Source: JAGFIY01 sp964499285 (lineage in GTDB: Bacteria; Bacteroidota; Ignavibacteria; Ignavibacteriales; Melioribacteraceae). From it: DNA of 64,000 nt. The notes beneath the pieces were generated by a model. The model made no database searches, was not told the origin of the DNA, and worked only from the letters and a program-made list of their open reading frames with translations. The position numbers were made by a program, and so were the translations under genes. The stretch lies in NCBI GenBank assembly GCA_964499285.1, contig CAZCLA010000010.1, positions 1-64,000 of the forward strand, given 5' to 3'. Shown piece after piece: positions 1 to 8,563 of this stretch. The stretch's first letter is position 1; the number at the start of each line of letters is the position of its first letter.

Positions 1-32
1 CTTTCAACAAATTCATTCTTATTAACCAACGA

Positions 33-109
33 CTTAAGTCGTTGGCTAACGAAACAAATCCATATTTTCTTAACCGTTTAAACGGTTTTTCAAAGACCAA
101 TAAATCAAC
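33..109. repeat. Upstream copy of flanking palindrome-bearing repeat
   Basis: About 77 bp whose sequence recurs, imperfectly, downstream of the next gene at 2497-2573. Shared blocks are CTTAAG(T/C)CGTTGG, GAAACAAA, TTAACCGTTTA and CAAAGACCAA. This copy holds two perfect palindromes: CCAACGACTTAAGTCGTTGG at 26-45, which begins just outside the shared block, and AACCGTTTAAACGGTT at 72-87. By eye the copies are about four-fifths identical with small indels. It is probably a dispersed REP-like element; no transposase is seen in the window. Confidence 0.7.
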
Positions 110-242
110 AGCTTTTTTAGTTGTTTGTAAAGTTTTCATATACCAGAAAAAGTTATGGTAATTTAAATTTGTTTATAGTAGGTTTATTAACATATTAATA
201 ATAGATAAAGAATATTTATACAAACAAATATGAGTAATTAAT

Positions 243-2342
243 ATGAAATTAAAATTACTATTATTTATAATGATATCAATTCTCTCAAATGTAAATGCAC
301 AGTGGTTTTGGCAAAATCCATTGCCGCAAGGAAACAATTTGAACTCAGTCCACTTTACAGACAATCAAACCGGCTGGGCTGTTGGTGATGACGGAACAAT
401 CCTAAGAACAACAAACGGAGGGATTGACTGGGAATCTCAATCGAGCGGGACATCTCGAGCATTGTCAACAGTTCACTTTGCGGACAATCAAACCGGCTGG
501 ACTGTGGGATTTGAAGGAACCATCCTTAAAACAACAAATGGAGGGATTGACTGGGAATCTCAATTGAGCGGGACGATTCGTTGGTTATACTCAGTCTACT
601 TTACAGACAATCAAACCGGCTGGGCAGTTGGATCTGAAGGAACAATCCTCAAAACGACAAACGGAGGGAATGACTGGGAATCTCAATCTAGCGGGACATC
701 TGCGACATTATCCTCAGTCTGCTTTACTGACAACCAAACCGGCTGGGTTGTGGGATCTGGCGGGATAATCCTCAAAACAACAAATGGAGGGATTGACTGG
801 GAATCTCAATCTAGCGGGACATCTGCGACATTATCCTCAGTCTGCTTTACAGACAACCAAACCGGCTGGGTTGTGGGATCTGGCGAGACAATCCTCAAAA
901 CAACAAATGGAGGGATTGACTGGGAATCTCAATCGAGCGGAACATCAACGAATTTATACTCAGTCTATTTTACAGACAATCAAACCGGCTGGGCTGTGGG
1001 AGGAGGAATCCTCAAAACAACAAATGGTGGGATTGACTGGGCTTCTCAGACCAGTGGGATATCCGATACATTTGTATTTTCGGTCCATTTTATGAATGAT
1101 GAAAACGGCTGGACTGTGGGAGATGGCGGCACAATTCTCAAAACAACAAACGGAGGAATAAACTGGGATTCACAAAAAAACGAGATAAATTGGATTTTAT
1201 TCTCAGTCCACTTTACAGACAATCAAACCGGCTGGGTTGTGGGAGACTCCAGAGCAATTCTCAAAACAACAAACGGAGGAATTAGCTGGGAATCTCAATC
1301 GAGCGAGACGATTAATTGGTTTCTCTCAGTCTACTTTACAGACAATCAAATCGGCTGGGCTGTGGGAGAGCCCGGAATAATCCTCAAAACAACAAACGGA
1401 GGGATTGACTGGGAATCTCAAACGATCGGGATTGAGACTTACTACTTAAACTCAGTCCACTTTACAGACAATCAAACCGGCTGGGTTGTAGGATATATCG
1501 GAACAATCCTCAAAACGACAGACGGAGGGATTGGCTGGGAATCTCAATCGAGCGGAACATCAACGAGTTTATACTCAGTCCACTTTACTAACAATCAAAC
1601 CGGCTGGGCTGTGGGTGATAAAGGAACAATTCTCAATACAACAAATGGAGGGATTGACTGGGAATTTCAGACGAGCGGGACATCTAAGAAATTATACTCA
1701 GTTCACTTCACAGACATTCAAGCCGGCTGGGCAGTTGGATCTGAAGGAACAATCCTTAAAACGACAAACGGAGGGAATGACTGGGAATCTCAATCGAGCG
1801 GCACTACGGTTTTATTACATTCAGTCCACTTTACAGACAATCAAACTGGCTGGGCTGTGGGAAATTTTGGAACAATCCTTAAAACAACAAACGGTGGCAT
1901 TGACTGGGAATCTCAATCGAGCGGAACATCAAAGAGTTTATACTCAGTCCACTTTACTAACAATCAAACCGGCTGGGTTGTGGGTGATGCCGGCACAATA
2001 CTCAAGACAACAAATGGAGGGATAACTTTTGTAGAGGAGGATGAAACTACAAACTCAATTCCAAATTCTTATAGGCTTTATCAGAATTATCCAAATCCAT
2101 TTAACCCGGAAACCACAATTAAGTTTGAAGTACCGGCTGGAGATGGGTTAATAGAATCAAACGTGAAGTTAACAATATATGATGTTCTTGGTAGAGAGAT
2201 AGCCGTACTGTTTAATGATCGAAAATCCCCCGGCAAATACGAAGTAAAATGGAATGCATCAAGTATAACCTCGGGGATATATTTTTACCGACTAAATGCA
2301 GGTAAATATTCTGAAACAAAAAAGATGGTTTATTTAAGATAA
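243..2342 (+). CDS. Secreted YCF48-like repeat protein with T9SS type A sorting domain
   Basis: A 699-residue exported protein. It begins with a signal peptide (MKLKLLLFIMISILSNVNAQ). The body is 14 tandem repeats of about 41 residues with consensus SVHFTDNQTGWAVG..GTILKTTNGGIDWESQSSGTS. The GW..G......T.DGG-type pattern resembles the YCF48/photosystem II assembly-factor beta-propeller family and BNR repeats. The last 85 or so residues (from NSYRLYQNYPNPFNPETTI) form the Por-type C-terminal sorting domain recognised by the type IX secretion system, so the protein should be secreted or attached to the cell surface. The ligand or role is unknown. No clear Shine-Dalgarno precedes the ATG. One repeat (AVGGGILKTT) is shortened. 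The gene stands alone between two repeat elements. Confidence 0.88.
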   Translation: MKLKLLLFIMISILSNVNAQWFWQNPLPQGNNLNSVHFTDNQTGWAVGDDGTILRTTNGGIDWESQSSGTSRALSTVHFADNQTGWTVGFEGTILKTTNGGIDWESQLSGTIRWLYSVYFTDNQTGWAVGSEGTILKTTNGGNDWESQSSGTSATLSSVCFTDNQTGWVVGSGGIILKTTNGGIDWESQSSGTSATLSSVCFTDNQTGWVVGSGETILKTTNGGIDWESQSSGTSTNLYSVYFTDNQTGWAVGGGILKTTNGGIDWASQTSGISDTFVFSVHFMNDENGWTVGDGGTILKTTNGGINWDSQKNEINWILFSVHFTDNQTGWVVGDSRAILKTTNGGISWESQSSETINWFLSVYFTDNQIGWAVGEPGIILKTTNGGIDWESQTIGIETYYLNSVHFTDNQTGWVVGYIGTILKTTDGGIGWESQSSGTSTSLYSVHFTNNQTGWAVGDKGTILNTTNGGIDWEFQTSGTSKKLYSVHFTDIQAGWAVGSEGTILKTTNGGNDWESQSSGTTVLLHSVHFTDNQTGWAVGNFGTILKTTNGGIDWESQSSGTSKSLYSVHFTNNQTGWVVGDAGTILKTTNGGITFVEEDETTNSIPNSYRLYQNYPNPFNPETTIKFEVPAGDGLIESNVKLTIYDVLGREIAVLFNDRKSPGKYEVKWNASSITSGIYFYRLNAGKYSETKKMVYLR
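342..2022 (+). repeat. Fourteen in-frame tandem repeats of about 123 bp inside the T9SS gene
   Basis: The coding sequence consists of 14 units, most 123-126 bp long. Adjacent units at 672-763 and 795-886 differ at only about one base in 90, showing a recent tandem duplication. Non-adjacent units around 622-690 and 1727-1795 share a variant (GSEGTILKTTNGGNDWES) not found in the other twelve, showing block copying or gene conversion. All units keep the reading frame. Confidence 0.9.
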
Positions 2343-2395
2343 CCTATAAAGTAAGTCAATAGACCGGAACTTTAGTCCCATTAAATGTGGAAATG

Positions 2396-2472
2396 GGGCT
2401 TAAGCCCATACATAAATTAATAATCGTAATCCCCGACTTTCCCATAGGGATGCCTTTGGCAAAAGGTCGGGG
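2396..2472. repeat. REP-like palindromic cluster
   Basis: Holds GGGCTTAAGCCC (perfect, 2396-2407) and, at 2431-2472, an outer stem CCCCGAC/GTCGGGG enclosing two small hairpins (TCCC-ATA-GGGA and TGCC-TTT-GGCA), which together would fold as a Y-shaped three-way junction. This is the architecture of bacterial REP/BIME elements. Together with the repeat at 2497-2573 it fills the 352-bp stretch between the two neighbouring genes, where I see no coding sequence. Confidence 0.65.
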
Positions 2473-2496
2473 CAAATTTAATTTCTGCGACACACT

Positions 2497-2573
2497 CTTA
2501 AGCCGTTGGATAATGAAACAAAGCCGTAATTATTTTAACCGTTTAACGGTTTTACAAAGACCAACAAACTAAC
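2497..2573. repeat. Downstream copy of flanking palindrome-bearing repeat
   Basis: Second copy of the element at 33-109, in the same orientation. It keeps the inner palindrome as AACCGTTTAACGGTT (2537-2551) and the CAAAGACCAA block, but its outer CTTAAG palindrome has decayed. The pair brackets the T9SS repeat-protein gene as direct repeats about 2.4 kb apart. Confidence 0.7.
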
Positions 2574-2694
2574 CGCTTGAGTTAATTAGTTAATTGTTTC
2601 TATTTAATCACTTGTGATAAGAAATGATTTTTGCTCAAGATATCTTTGATTAATCAAATCTCTAAATTGAAATCAGCAATTTAAATTTTACTGT

Positions 2695-3036
2695 TTACTG
2701 ATTTTCATTTTTGATAGCATTTTTCACTTCGAACAATTCTCCCCAAGTTCTGAGAAGCTCCCACGAATAAATTCCATGATCATGTCCGTCCTTCCAAGTG
2801 ATTTGAATTGCATAGTTTCCAACTTTTTCAATTGATTCAATCTCATATTTACCAGGCTTATCCGGACCTTGAGCAGGGGGAGCATAATGTTTCCAAAGTA
2901 TTGTTTCACCTTTATTCCCTGCATCTGGAGATTCATCTCGTAAATATTTGAGTGGGATTGAATGAACAGCACCATCATCCCACTCAATTCTTAACTGTTG
3001 TTGATCAATCAACTTGATCTTTTTTGCCTTAGTCAT
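2695..3036 (-). CDS. DUF971 family protein (GBBH-like N-terminal fold)
   Basis: 113 residues matching the DUF971/gamma-butyrobetaine-hydroxylase-like N-terminal domain: an opening L..I.W.DG motif (LRIEWDDGAVHSIPLKYLRD) and a closing GNYAIQITWKDGHDHGIYSWELL. Free-standing DUF971 proteins are often encoded beside Mrp/ApbC Fe-S carriers and are thought to bind metal, but their function is not settled; no Mrp gene is next to this one. The start lies 2 bp after the stop of the upstream SPFH gene, so the two are probably co-transcribed and translationally coupled. Confidence 0.85.
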   Translation of the reverse strand: MTKAKKIKLIDQQQLRIEWDDGAVHSIPLKYLRDESPDAGNKGETILWKHYAPPAQGPDKPGKYEIESIEKVGNYAIQITWKDGHDHGIYSWELLRTWGELFEVKNAIKNENQ

Positions 3037-3038
3037 TT

Positions 3039-3911
3039 TTAATTGCCGCCCAAAATTATTGGTAAACCGTCTTTTCCCGAACCAATAACAACAATTTTAG
3101 AATTGCTTGAACCTGCCAATTTTTCTGTTGCTTCAATGCCTTTCCATTTCAGCAGTTGTTCGTTGATACCTTCGGATACGATAGTTTGAAAATCCGCAAT
3201 TCCTTGTGCTTCAATTCTTTTTCTTTGAGCTTCTTGTTCCTCTTTTTTAAGAACAAACGCCATCCTTTGGCTTTCCTGTTCCGCCTGAAGTTTTTCTTCA
3301 ATCGACTGCGTTAATCTTGGGGGAAGAATAATTTCTCTTAATGCAGCGGATTCAACAATAACGCCTCTTGGTCCAACCAAACCTCCTAATTCTTCGATTA
3401 TCTCACCAGCTAATTTTTCTCTTGATGCGGTATATAATGCTTTTGCTTCGTAGCGGGCAGTCACTCCTCTAACAACCGATCTAAATTGAGGAATTAGAAC
3501 CACGTTAAGATAATCACCCGCTTCAACCGATTTGTAAATTTGATTTGCTTTAGACGGGTCCAAACTAAAAAGAAGACTTATTTCTAATTGAACGCTAAGT
3601 CCTTCTTTCGAAGGAACTGTCATATTCTCTTGTACTTCCTGTGTTTTGAAACTGTATTTAATCACTCTTGCCATAGGGTTTACAACATTGACTCCCGGTT
3701 TTAAAGTATGATCGCTCACGCTACCTAGGAAGTCAATTACACCTACTGTACCTGCGGGAACAACCGTAAAACCTTGTATTAGCGCTAAAATCATGAACAC
3801 GGTCGCCGCGATAATAGAAATTCTTGATTCTAAAATTCTGCCGATTTTTTTTAGGTTTCGAAATGCAAAAAACAAAACAACTGCAAGCAGCAAAGCTAAT
3901 ATAAATAACAT
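3039..3911 (-). CDS. Prohibitin-like SPFH domain membrane protein
   Basis: 290 residues. Two hydrophobic stretches lie at the N-terminus (about 1-17 and 32-50). The second is followed by the prohibitin signature VVPAGTVGVIDFLGSV, then the SPFH/band-7 domain to about residue 200 and an Ala/Glu/Gln-rich coiled coil (EKLQAEQESQRMAFVLKKEE). Family members oligomerise into ring or cage assemblies on membranes and often modulate membrane proteases. It lies just upstream of the DUF971 gene on the same strand; the pairing gives no specific function. Confidence 0.9.
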   Translation of the reverse strand: MLFILALLLAVVLFFAFRNLKKIGRILESRISIIAATVFMILALIQGFTVVPAGTVGVIDFLGSVSDHTLKPGVNVVNPMARVIKYSFKTQEVQENMTVPSKEGLSVQLEISLLFSLDPSKANQIYKSVEAGDYLNVVLIPQFRSVVRGVTARYEAKALYTASREKLAGEIIEELGGLVGPRGVIVESAALREIILPPRLTQSIEEKLQAEQESQRMAFVLKKEEQEAQRKRIEAQGIADFQTIVSEGINEQLLKWKGIEATEKLAGSSNSKIVVIGSGKDGLPIILGGN

Positions 3912-3980
3912 TTACTCTTCTCCTTTTCTTTGATTAAACAATCAACTCTTATACACTCATTTATAAAAAAATATTCAATG

Positions 3981-5285
3981 TCATTTTAAAATCTTTTTAA
4001 TCAATTTCGGTCTTCTCACTTTTTCTTTAGAAGTAGTTATACTCTCGAGCAGTTTCTTATTCATTCCATCAAGAACATTTTTTTTATCGGTAAACAGCTC
4101 AGCTATTAGATCACCTTTTTTAATTTTATGCCCAATGGAAGGATAAAAAATTATACCAGCTTTAGGATCAATTTTATCCTCTTTGGTTTTTCTGCCGGCA
4201 CCGAGTTCCAGCGAAATCATACCCAGTTGGTAATTATCAATTGATTTGATGTAACCGTTTTTTGATGCATACACTTTTTTCGAAAACTTTGACTTGGGAT
4301 ATTTTTCCGGTTTTTTCAAATAAGTTACATCTCCGCCTTGTGCTTTTACTATTTCCAAAAATTTATCGAATGCTTTTCCGTTTTCTATAAGCTGTTTCGA
4401 TTTTTCAATTCCTTCTTCAATTGAACTTGCTTTTTTACCAAGATAAATCATAGCCCCGCTGAGGTTCACTGTAACCTCGTACATTCCGTAAATATATTCA
4501 CCTTTAAGCAATTTAACAGCTTCGAGAACTTCAAGCCAATTCCCAATATAATTTCCTAGAGGTTGATTCATATCCGTTATGAATGCAATAACTTTTTTGT
4601 TGAACTTTTTTGCAGTCTCTGTAAGTGATTCGGCAAGCATTTTAGCATCTCTTAAACTTTTCATAAACGCACCGCTTCCGGTTTTAACATCCAGAACAAG
4701 ACCGTCAATTCCTTCCGCTAATTTCTTACTCATAATGCTCCCGGTTATCAAAGGAATAGATTCCACAGTTCCTGTTACATCGCGCAGTGAGTATATCAAT
4801 TTATCAGCCGGGGCAATGTCTTTTGTCTGCCCGATTAAGACTGCACCGTGTCTGCTTATCTTATTTTTATACTCTTTTAAACTGAGATCTGTTGAAAATC
4901 CGGGAATTGATTCAAGTTTATCTAGTGTTCCGCCAGTGTGACCCAGTCCTCTTCCCGATATCATAGGAACATTAATTCCGGCAGCAGCAGCAATCGGAGC
5001 AAGTACGAGGGAGGTATTATCGCTAACACCGCCTGTCGAGTGTTTATCGATTTTCATCCCTTTAATTTTGGATAGGTCAATTATTTTGCCGCTGTGAAGC
5101 ATGGCTTCAGTCAATGCCGCTGTTTCACTTGGACTCATTCCGTTCAAGTAAATTGCCATCAAAAATGCAGAAAATTGATAATCCGGCATTTTCCCTTTTG
5201 TATATGAATTGATCATAAAAATGATCTGATCTTTGCTTAATTCACTTTTATTTCGCTTTTGAATGATAATTTCAACGGGATTCAT
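3981..5285 (-). CDS. deoA: Thymidine/pyrimidine-nucleoside phosphorylase
   Basis: 434 residues, the usual length for the family. It catalyses phosphorolysis of pyrimidine (deoxy)nucleosides to base plus (deoxy)ribose-1-phosphate in the salvage pathway. The family signature KHSTGGVSDNTSLVLAPI lies at residues 81-98 and SGRGLGHTGGTLDKLESIPG follows near 110. The glycosyltransferase family 3 C-terminal domain closes the protein. Sequence alone does not separate thymidine-specific (DeoA) from broad-specificity (Pdp) enzymes. It is a separate unit from the SPFH gene downstream (69-bp gap) and divergent from pepT. Confidence 0.93.
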   Translation of the reverse strand: MNPVEIIIQKRNKSELSKDQIIFMINSYTKGKMPDYQFSAFLMAIYLNGMSPSETAALTEAMLHSGKIIDLSKIKGMKIDKHSTGGVSDNTSLVLAPIAAAAGINVPMISGRGLGHTGGTLDKLESIPGFSTDLSLKEYKNKISRHGAVLIGQTKDIAPADKLIYSLRDVTGTVESIPLITGSIMSKKLAEGIDGLVLDVKTGSGAFMKSLRDAKMLAESLTETAKKFNKKVIAFITDMNQPLGNYIGNWLEVLEAVKLLKGEYIYGMYEVTVNLSGAMIYLGKKASSIEEGIEKSKQLIENGKAFDKFLEIVKAQGGDVTYLKKPEKYPKSKFSKKVYASKNGYIKSIDNYQLGMISLELGAGRKTKEDKIDPKAGIIFYPSIGHKIKKGDLIAELFTDKKNVLDGMNKKLLESITTSKEKVRRPKLIKKILK

Positions 5286-5426
5286 AATATTTTTCCTATC
5301 TCATTATTTTGAGCAAATATACTAATTGTAATACAAAAATAAGACTTTCTTATATTGAAATTAAAATCCGATTTCAATATACTTTGAAATACATATAATT
5401 TTTACAGTTAATACAAAGGAGATTTT

Positions 5427-6671
5427 ATGTTTGATTCCGGTTATAAGTTTACATGCACAGACAGATTTTTAGAGTACGTTAAAATCGATACTCAATCTAA
5501 AGAGGACTCTGATACGTTTCCCAGCGATCCGAAACAATTAGAGCTTTCAAAAAAGTTAGTTGAAGAATTAAAAGAAATCGGGCTATCCGATGCACACATG
5601 GACGAAAACGGTTACGTTATAGCAACACTTCCTTCAAACACCACCAAAGAGGTTCCGGTAATCGGTTTTATTGCCCATGTTGACACTTCACCTGCTGTTT
5701 CGGGAAAAAACGTCAATCCGCAGATTCACAATAACTATCAAGGCGGCGATTTAACTCTTCTAAATGGAACCGTATTGGCTCTTGATAAAAATCCAGTACT
5801 TGCCGATATGAAAGGGTTCGATATTATTACAACGGACGGAACAACACTTCTCGGTGCAGACGATAAAGCCGGCATTGCCGAAATTATGGATGCTTTAAAT
5901 TACTTGATCACTCATCCCGATGTGAAACATGGAACAATCAAAGTTTGCTTCACTCCGGATGAAGAAGTCGGAAGAGGTGCAGAGAAATTTAATGTCGAAA
6001 AATTCGGGGCAAAATATGCTTACACAATCGATGGTTCAACAAGAGGCGAAGTTGAAACAGAAACTTTCAGTGCGGATGCCGTTGTTATCAAAATAAAAGG
6101 AATAAATGTTCATCCGGGTTATGCAAAAGGGAAGATGGTAAACTCGGTAAAAGTTGCGTCAAATTTCATTGAAAGTCTTCCGAAGGACACACTGTCGCCT
6201 GAAACAACCGAGGGACGAGAAGGTTACGTTCATTGCGTTTCAATTGAAGGAAACGAAGAACTAACAACATTGAAATTTATCATAAGAGATTTTATCACGG
6301 CGAAGTTAAACGAATTTGAGACAATACTTGAAGATCACGTAAAGAATGCGGTTGAGAAATTTCCGGGTTCCGAGTATACATTTGAAGTGATTCAGCAATA
6401 TAGAAATATGAAAGAAGTTTTGGATAAACATCCCGAAATAGAAGCAAATGCACTCGAAGCTTTAAAACGATTGGATATCAAACCGATTCAATCTGCTATA
6501 AGAGGCGGAACTGACGGTTCGAGATTGAGCTATATGGGACTTCCAACGCCAAACTTGTTTGCAGGCGGACATAATTTTCATGCAATTACTGAATTTATTG
6601 CAATACAGGATATGGAAGCAGCAACGAAGATGATTGTAACAATCGCAGAAGTTTGGGAAGAAAAAGCTTAA
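5427..6671 (+). CDS. pepT: Peptidase T (tripeptide aminopeptidase)
   Basis: 414 residues, full length for the M20B metallopeptidase family, which removes the N-terminal residue from tripeptides in the cytoplasm using two zinc ions. Visible metal/catalytic motifs are HVDTSP (His about 84), LGADDKAG (bridging Asp) and PDEEVGRGAEKF (catalytic Glu), with a late GGTDGSRLS and AGGHNFH. A strong ribosome-binding site (AAAGGAG) precedes the ATG. A hairpin terminator follows, so it appears monocistronic. Confidence 0.95.
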   Translation: MFDSGYKFTCTDRFLEYVKIDTQSKEDSDTFPSDPKQLELSKKLVEELKEIGLSDAHMDENGYVIATLPSNTTKEVPVIGFIAHVDTSPAVSGKNVNPQIHNNYQGGDLTLLNGTVLALDKNPVLADMKGFDIITTDGTTLLGADDKAGIAEIMDALNYLITHPDVKHGTIKVCFTPDEEVGRGAEKFNVEKFGAKYAYTIDGSTRGEVETETFSADAVVIKIKGINVHPGYAKGKMVNSVKVASNFIESLPKDTLSPETTEGREGYVHCVSIEGNEELTTLKFIIRDFITAKLNEFETILEDHVKNAVEKFPGSEYTFEVIQQYRNMKEVLDKHPEIEANALEALKRLDIKPIQSAIRGGTDGSRLSYMGLPTPNLFAGGHNFHAITEFIAIQDMEAATKMIVTIAEVWEEKA

Positions 6672-6695
6672 CATACATTTCTATTTTGATTTTTT

Positions 6696-6724
6696 AGGCT
6701 GGCTTCTTAGTCAGCCTTTTTTAT
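6696..6724 (+). terminator. Rho-independent terminator after pepT
   Basis: Stem AGGCTG (6696-6701) pairs with CAGCCT (6712-6717) around a 10-base loop and is followed at once by a run of T. It lies 25 bp past the pepT stop. Confidence 0.8.
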
Positions 6725-6844
6725 TTTCCGCAATTCAATCCAATGTGCGAGTAGTTATTAAGAGTCCCATCTCCGATTTGATTTGCTATATATGTTTCAT
6801 GGTAATAAATTCCTCTAACTGATTATTACTAAAATGAGATTGTA

Positions 6845-8536
6845 ATGATTGATATAAAAAATAGAACTTTGGTAGAGGTGCTTCATAAAGTATCCGAAGA
6901 ATTCGCGGATGAAAATTTTGTTTCTTGGGTTGACGGAGAACCAATAACGTACAAATCTTTTGCGGAGAAAGTTGTTTCCGTTGCGGCATTCTTAAAAGAA
7001 GCCGGTATCAATAAAAATGATAAGGTTGCGATTCTTTCCGAAAATCAACCGAACTGGAGCATTGCTTATTTTTCAATTGTTTCTTTGGGGGCGGTTGCAG
7101 TTCCAATCATGACCGAGTTTCATCAGTCCGAAGTTCATCATATCCTTAGGCATTCTGAAAGCAGAGCAATTTTTATTTCGACTAAGATGTTCAATAAACT
7201 TGACGATTTTGAAAGCGATCAATTACAAAGGAAAATATTAATTGATGAACTTTCTATTATTCCTGAAGAGACAAAAAGTGATTTGTTGAAAGATTTATTG
7301 AAGAGCGGCAAAAAGGAATTAGAAAAAATCAAACAAGCAGCTTTGAAGATCGTAGGTTTGAACGACGATGAAATACACGAAGACGATCTTGCATCCATTC
7401 TTTATACTTCAGGAACTACAGGTCACTCGAAAGGAGTGATGCTTACTCACAAAAATATTGTGACTGATGCAATTTCGACGCTGGGGATTGTGACAATCGG
7501 TTCTAACGATAGAATGCTCTCAATCCTTCCTCTGTTTCACACAATAGAATCAACATTAGGAATGGTTACTCCCATGCTCTGCGGAGCGAAAATATTTTAT
7601 CTCGATAAGCCCCCGACAGCCGCAGCACTTCTGCCGGCAATGGCAAAAGTTAAACCGACAGTTATGGTTGCTGTTCCGCTTGTTATTGAAAAAATATTTA
7701 AATTGAAAATTCTGCCGCAGCTGACCTCAAAATTTTTGCGTAGAAATCTTTATAAACTTCCTACGATCAGAAAAAAATTACATAAAGTAGCGGTAAAAAA
7801 ATTAGTGAATACTTTTGGCGGCGAACTTAGAATGTTCTGTATCGGTGGTGCACCGCTTTCAGCAGAAGTGGAAAGGTTTCTTATTGAGGGCGGATTCCCA
7901 TATGCTGTTGGTTATGGACTTACGGAGACTTCTCCTTTACTCACCGGAACTTCTCCCGAACATATTCGATTCAGATCGGCAGGTAAAACAATACCCGAAG
8001 TTCAAATTGAGATTCGCGATAAAGATCCAAACACAGGTGAAGGTGAAATCTATGCTTTGGGACCAATGGTCATGAAAGGTTATTACAAAGATCCCGAAAA
8101 GACGGGAGAAGTGCTTGGTAAGGACGGTTGGTTCAAAACCGGTGATTTAGGAGTTCTTGATTCGGACGGATATTTATTTATTAAGGGGAGATCCAAAAAT
8201 GTAATCATTGGGGCGAACGGAAAAAACATTTATCCCGAAGAAATTGAATCTTTGATAAATGAAAATCCTTACGTGCTCGAGTCACTCGTTCATTCGAAGA
8301 ATGAAAAACTTGTTGCGCGGGTTTACTTGAATTATGAAGCAGTTGAAACTGATCATCAACTTGAAAAATCGAACGAGACGAAATCACGTGAGACTATTAA
8401 TTCAATTTTATCAACAATTCTTAATGATGTTAATTCCCGAGTTTCTACTTTTTCGAAACTAAGTAAGGTTATGGAACAGCAGGAGCCTTTTGAAAAAACT
8501 CCGACCCAGAAAATCAAAAGGTATCTTTATGTTTAA
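6845..8536 (+). CDS. AMP-forming long-chain acyl-CoA synthetase
   Basis: 563 residues of the ANL adenylate-forming superfamily, activating fatty acids to acyl-CoA through an acyl-AMP intermediate. Motifs in order: the P-loop-like LYTSGTTGHSKGVMLTHKN (about 187-205), GYGLTETSPL (about 355), DGWFKTGDLG and, near the C-terminus, the catalytic-lysine context TPTQKIKRYL. It is somewhat shorter than the ~600-residue FadD15-like bacterial enzymes, but both the N-domain and the mobile C-domain are present. Chain-length preference cannot be read. The gene stands alone, after a terminator and convergent with the kinase downstream. Confidence 0.92.
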   Translation: MIDIKNRTLVEVLHKVSEEFADENFVSWVDGEPITYKSFAEKVVSVAAFLKEAGINKNDKVAILSENQPNWSIAYFSIVSLGAVAVPIMTEFHQSEVHHILRHSESRAIFISTKMFNKLDDFESDQLQRKILIDELSIIPEETKSDLLKDLLKSGKKELEKIKQAALKIVGLNDDEIHEDDLASILYTSGTTGHSKGVMLTHKNIVTDAISTLGIVTIGSNDRMLSILPLFHTIESTLGMVTPMLCGAKIFYLDKPPTAAALLPAMAKVKPTVMVAVPLVIEKIFKLKILPQLTSKFLRRNLYKLPTIRKKLHKVAVKKLVNTFGGELRMFCIGGAPLSAEVERFLIEGGFPYAVGYGLTETSPLLTGTSPEHIRFRSAGKTIPEVQIEIRDKDPNTGEGEIYALGPMVMKGYYKDPEKTGEVLGKDGWFKTGDLGVLDSDGYLFIKGRSKNVIIGANGKNIYPEEIESLINENPYVLESLVHSKNEKLVARVYLNYEAVETDHQLEKSNETKSRETINSILSTILNDVNSRVSTFSKLSKVMEQQEPFEKTPTQKIKRYLYV

Positions 8537-8563
8537 GTTTTATAAACAAAGTTAGAAAACGAA

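Noticed and set aside
342..2022. Regular ~123-bp repeats as a possible CRISPR array
   Set aside because: Units are coding, keep frame throughout, lack distinct spacers, and no cas genes are present.
784..2025. Alternate-frame open readings rich in Gln/Thr/Leu within the T9SS repeat gene
   Set aside because: They arise because the 123-bp repeat is free of stops in a second frame; the frame with signal peptide and sorting domain is the real one.
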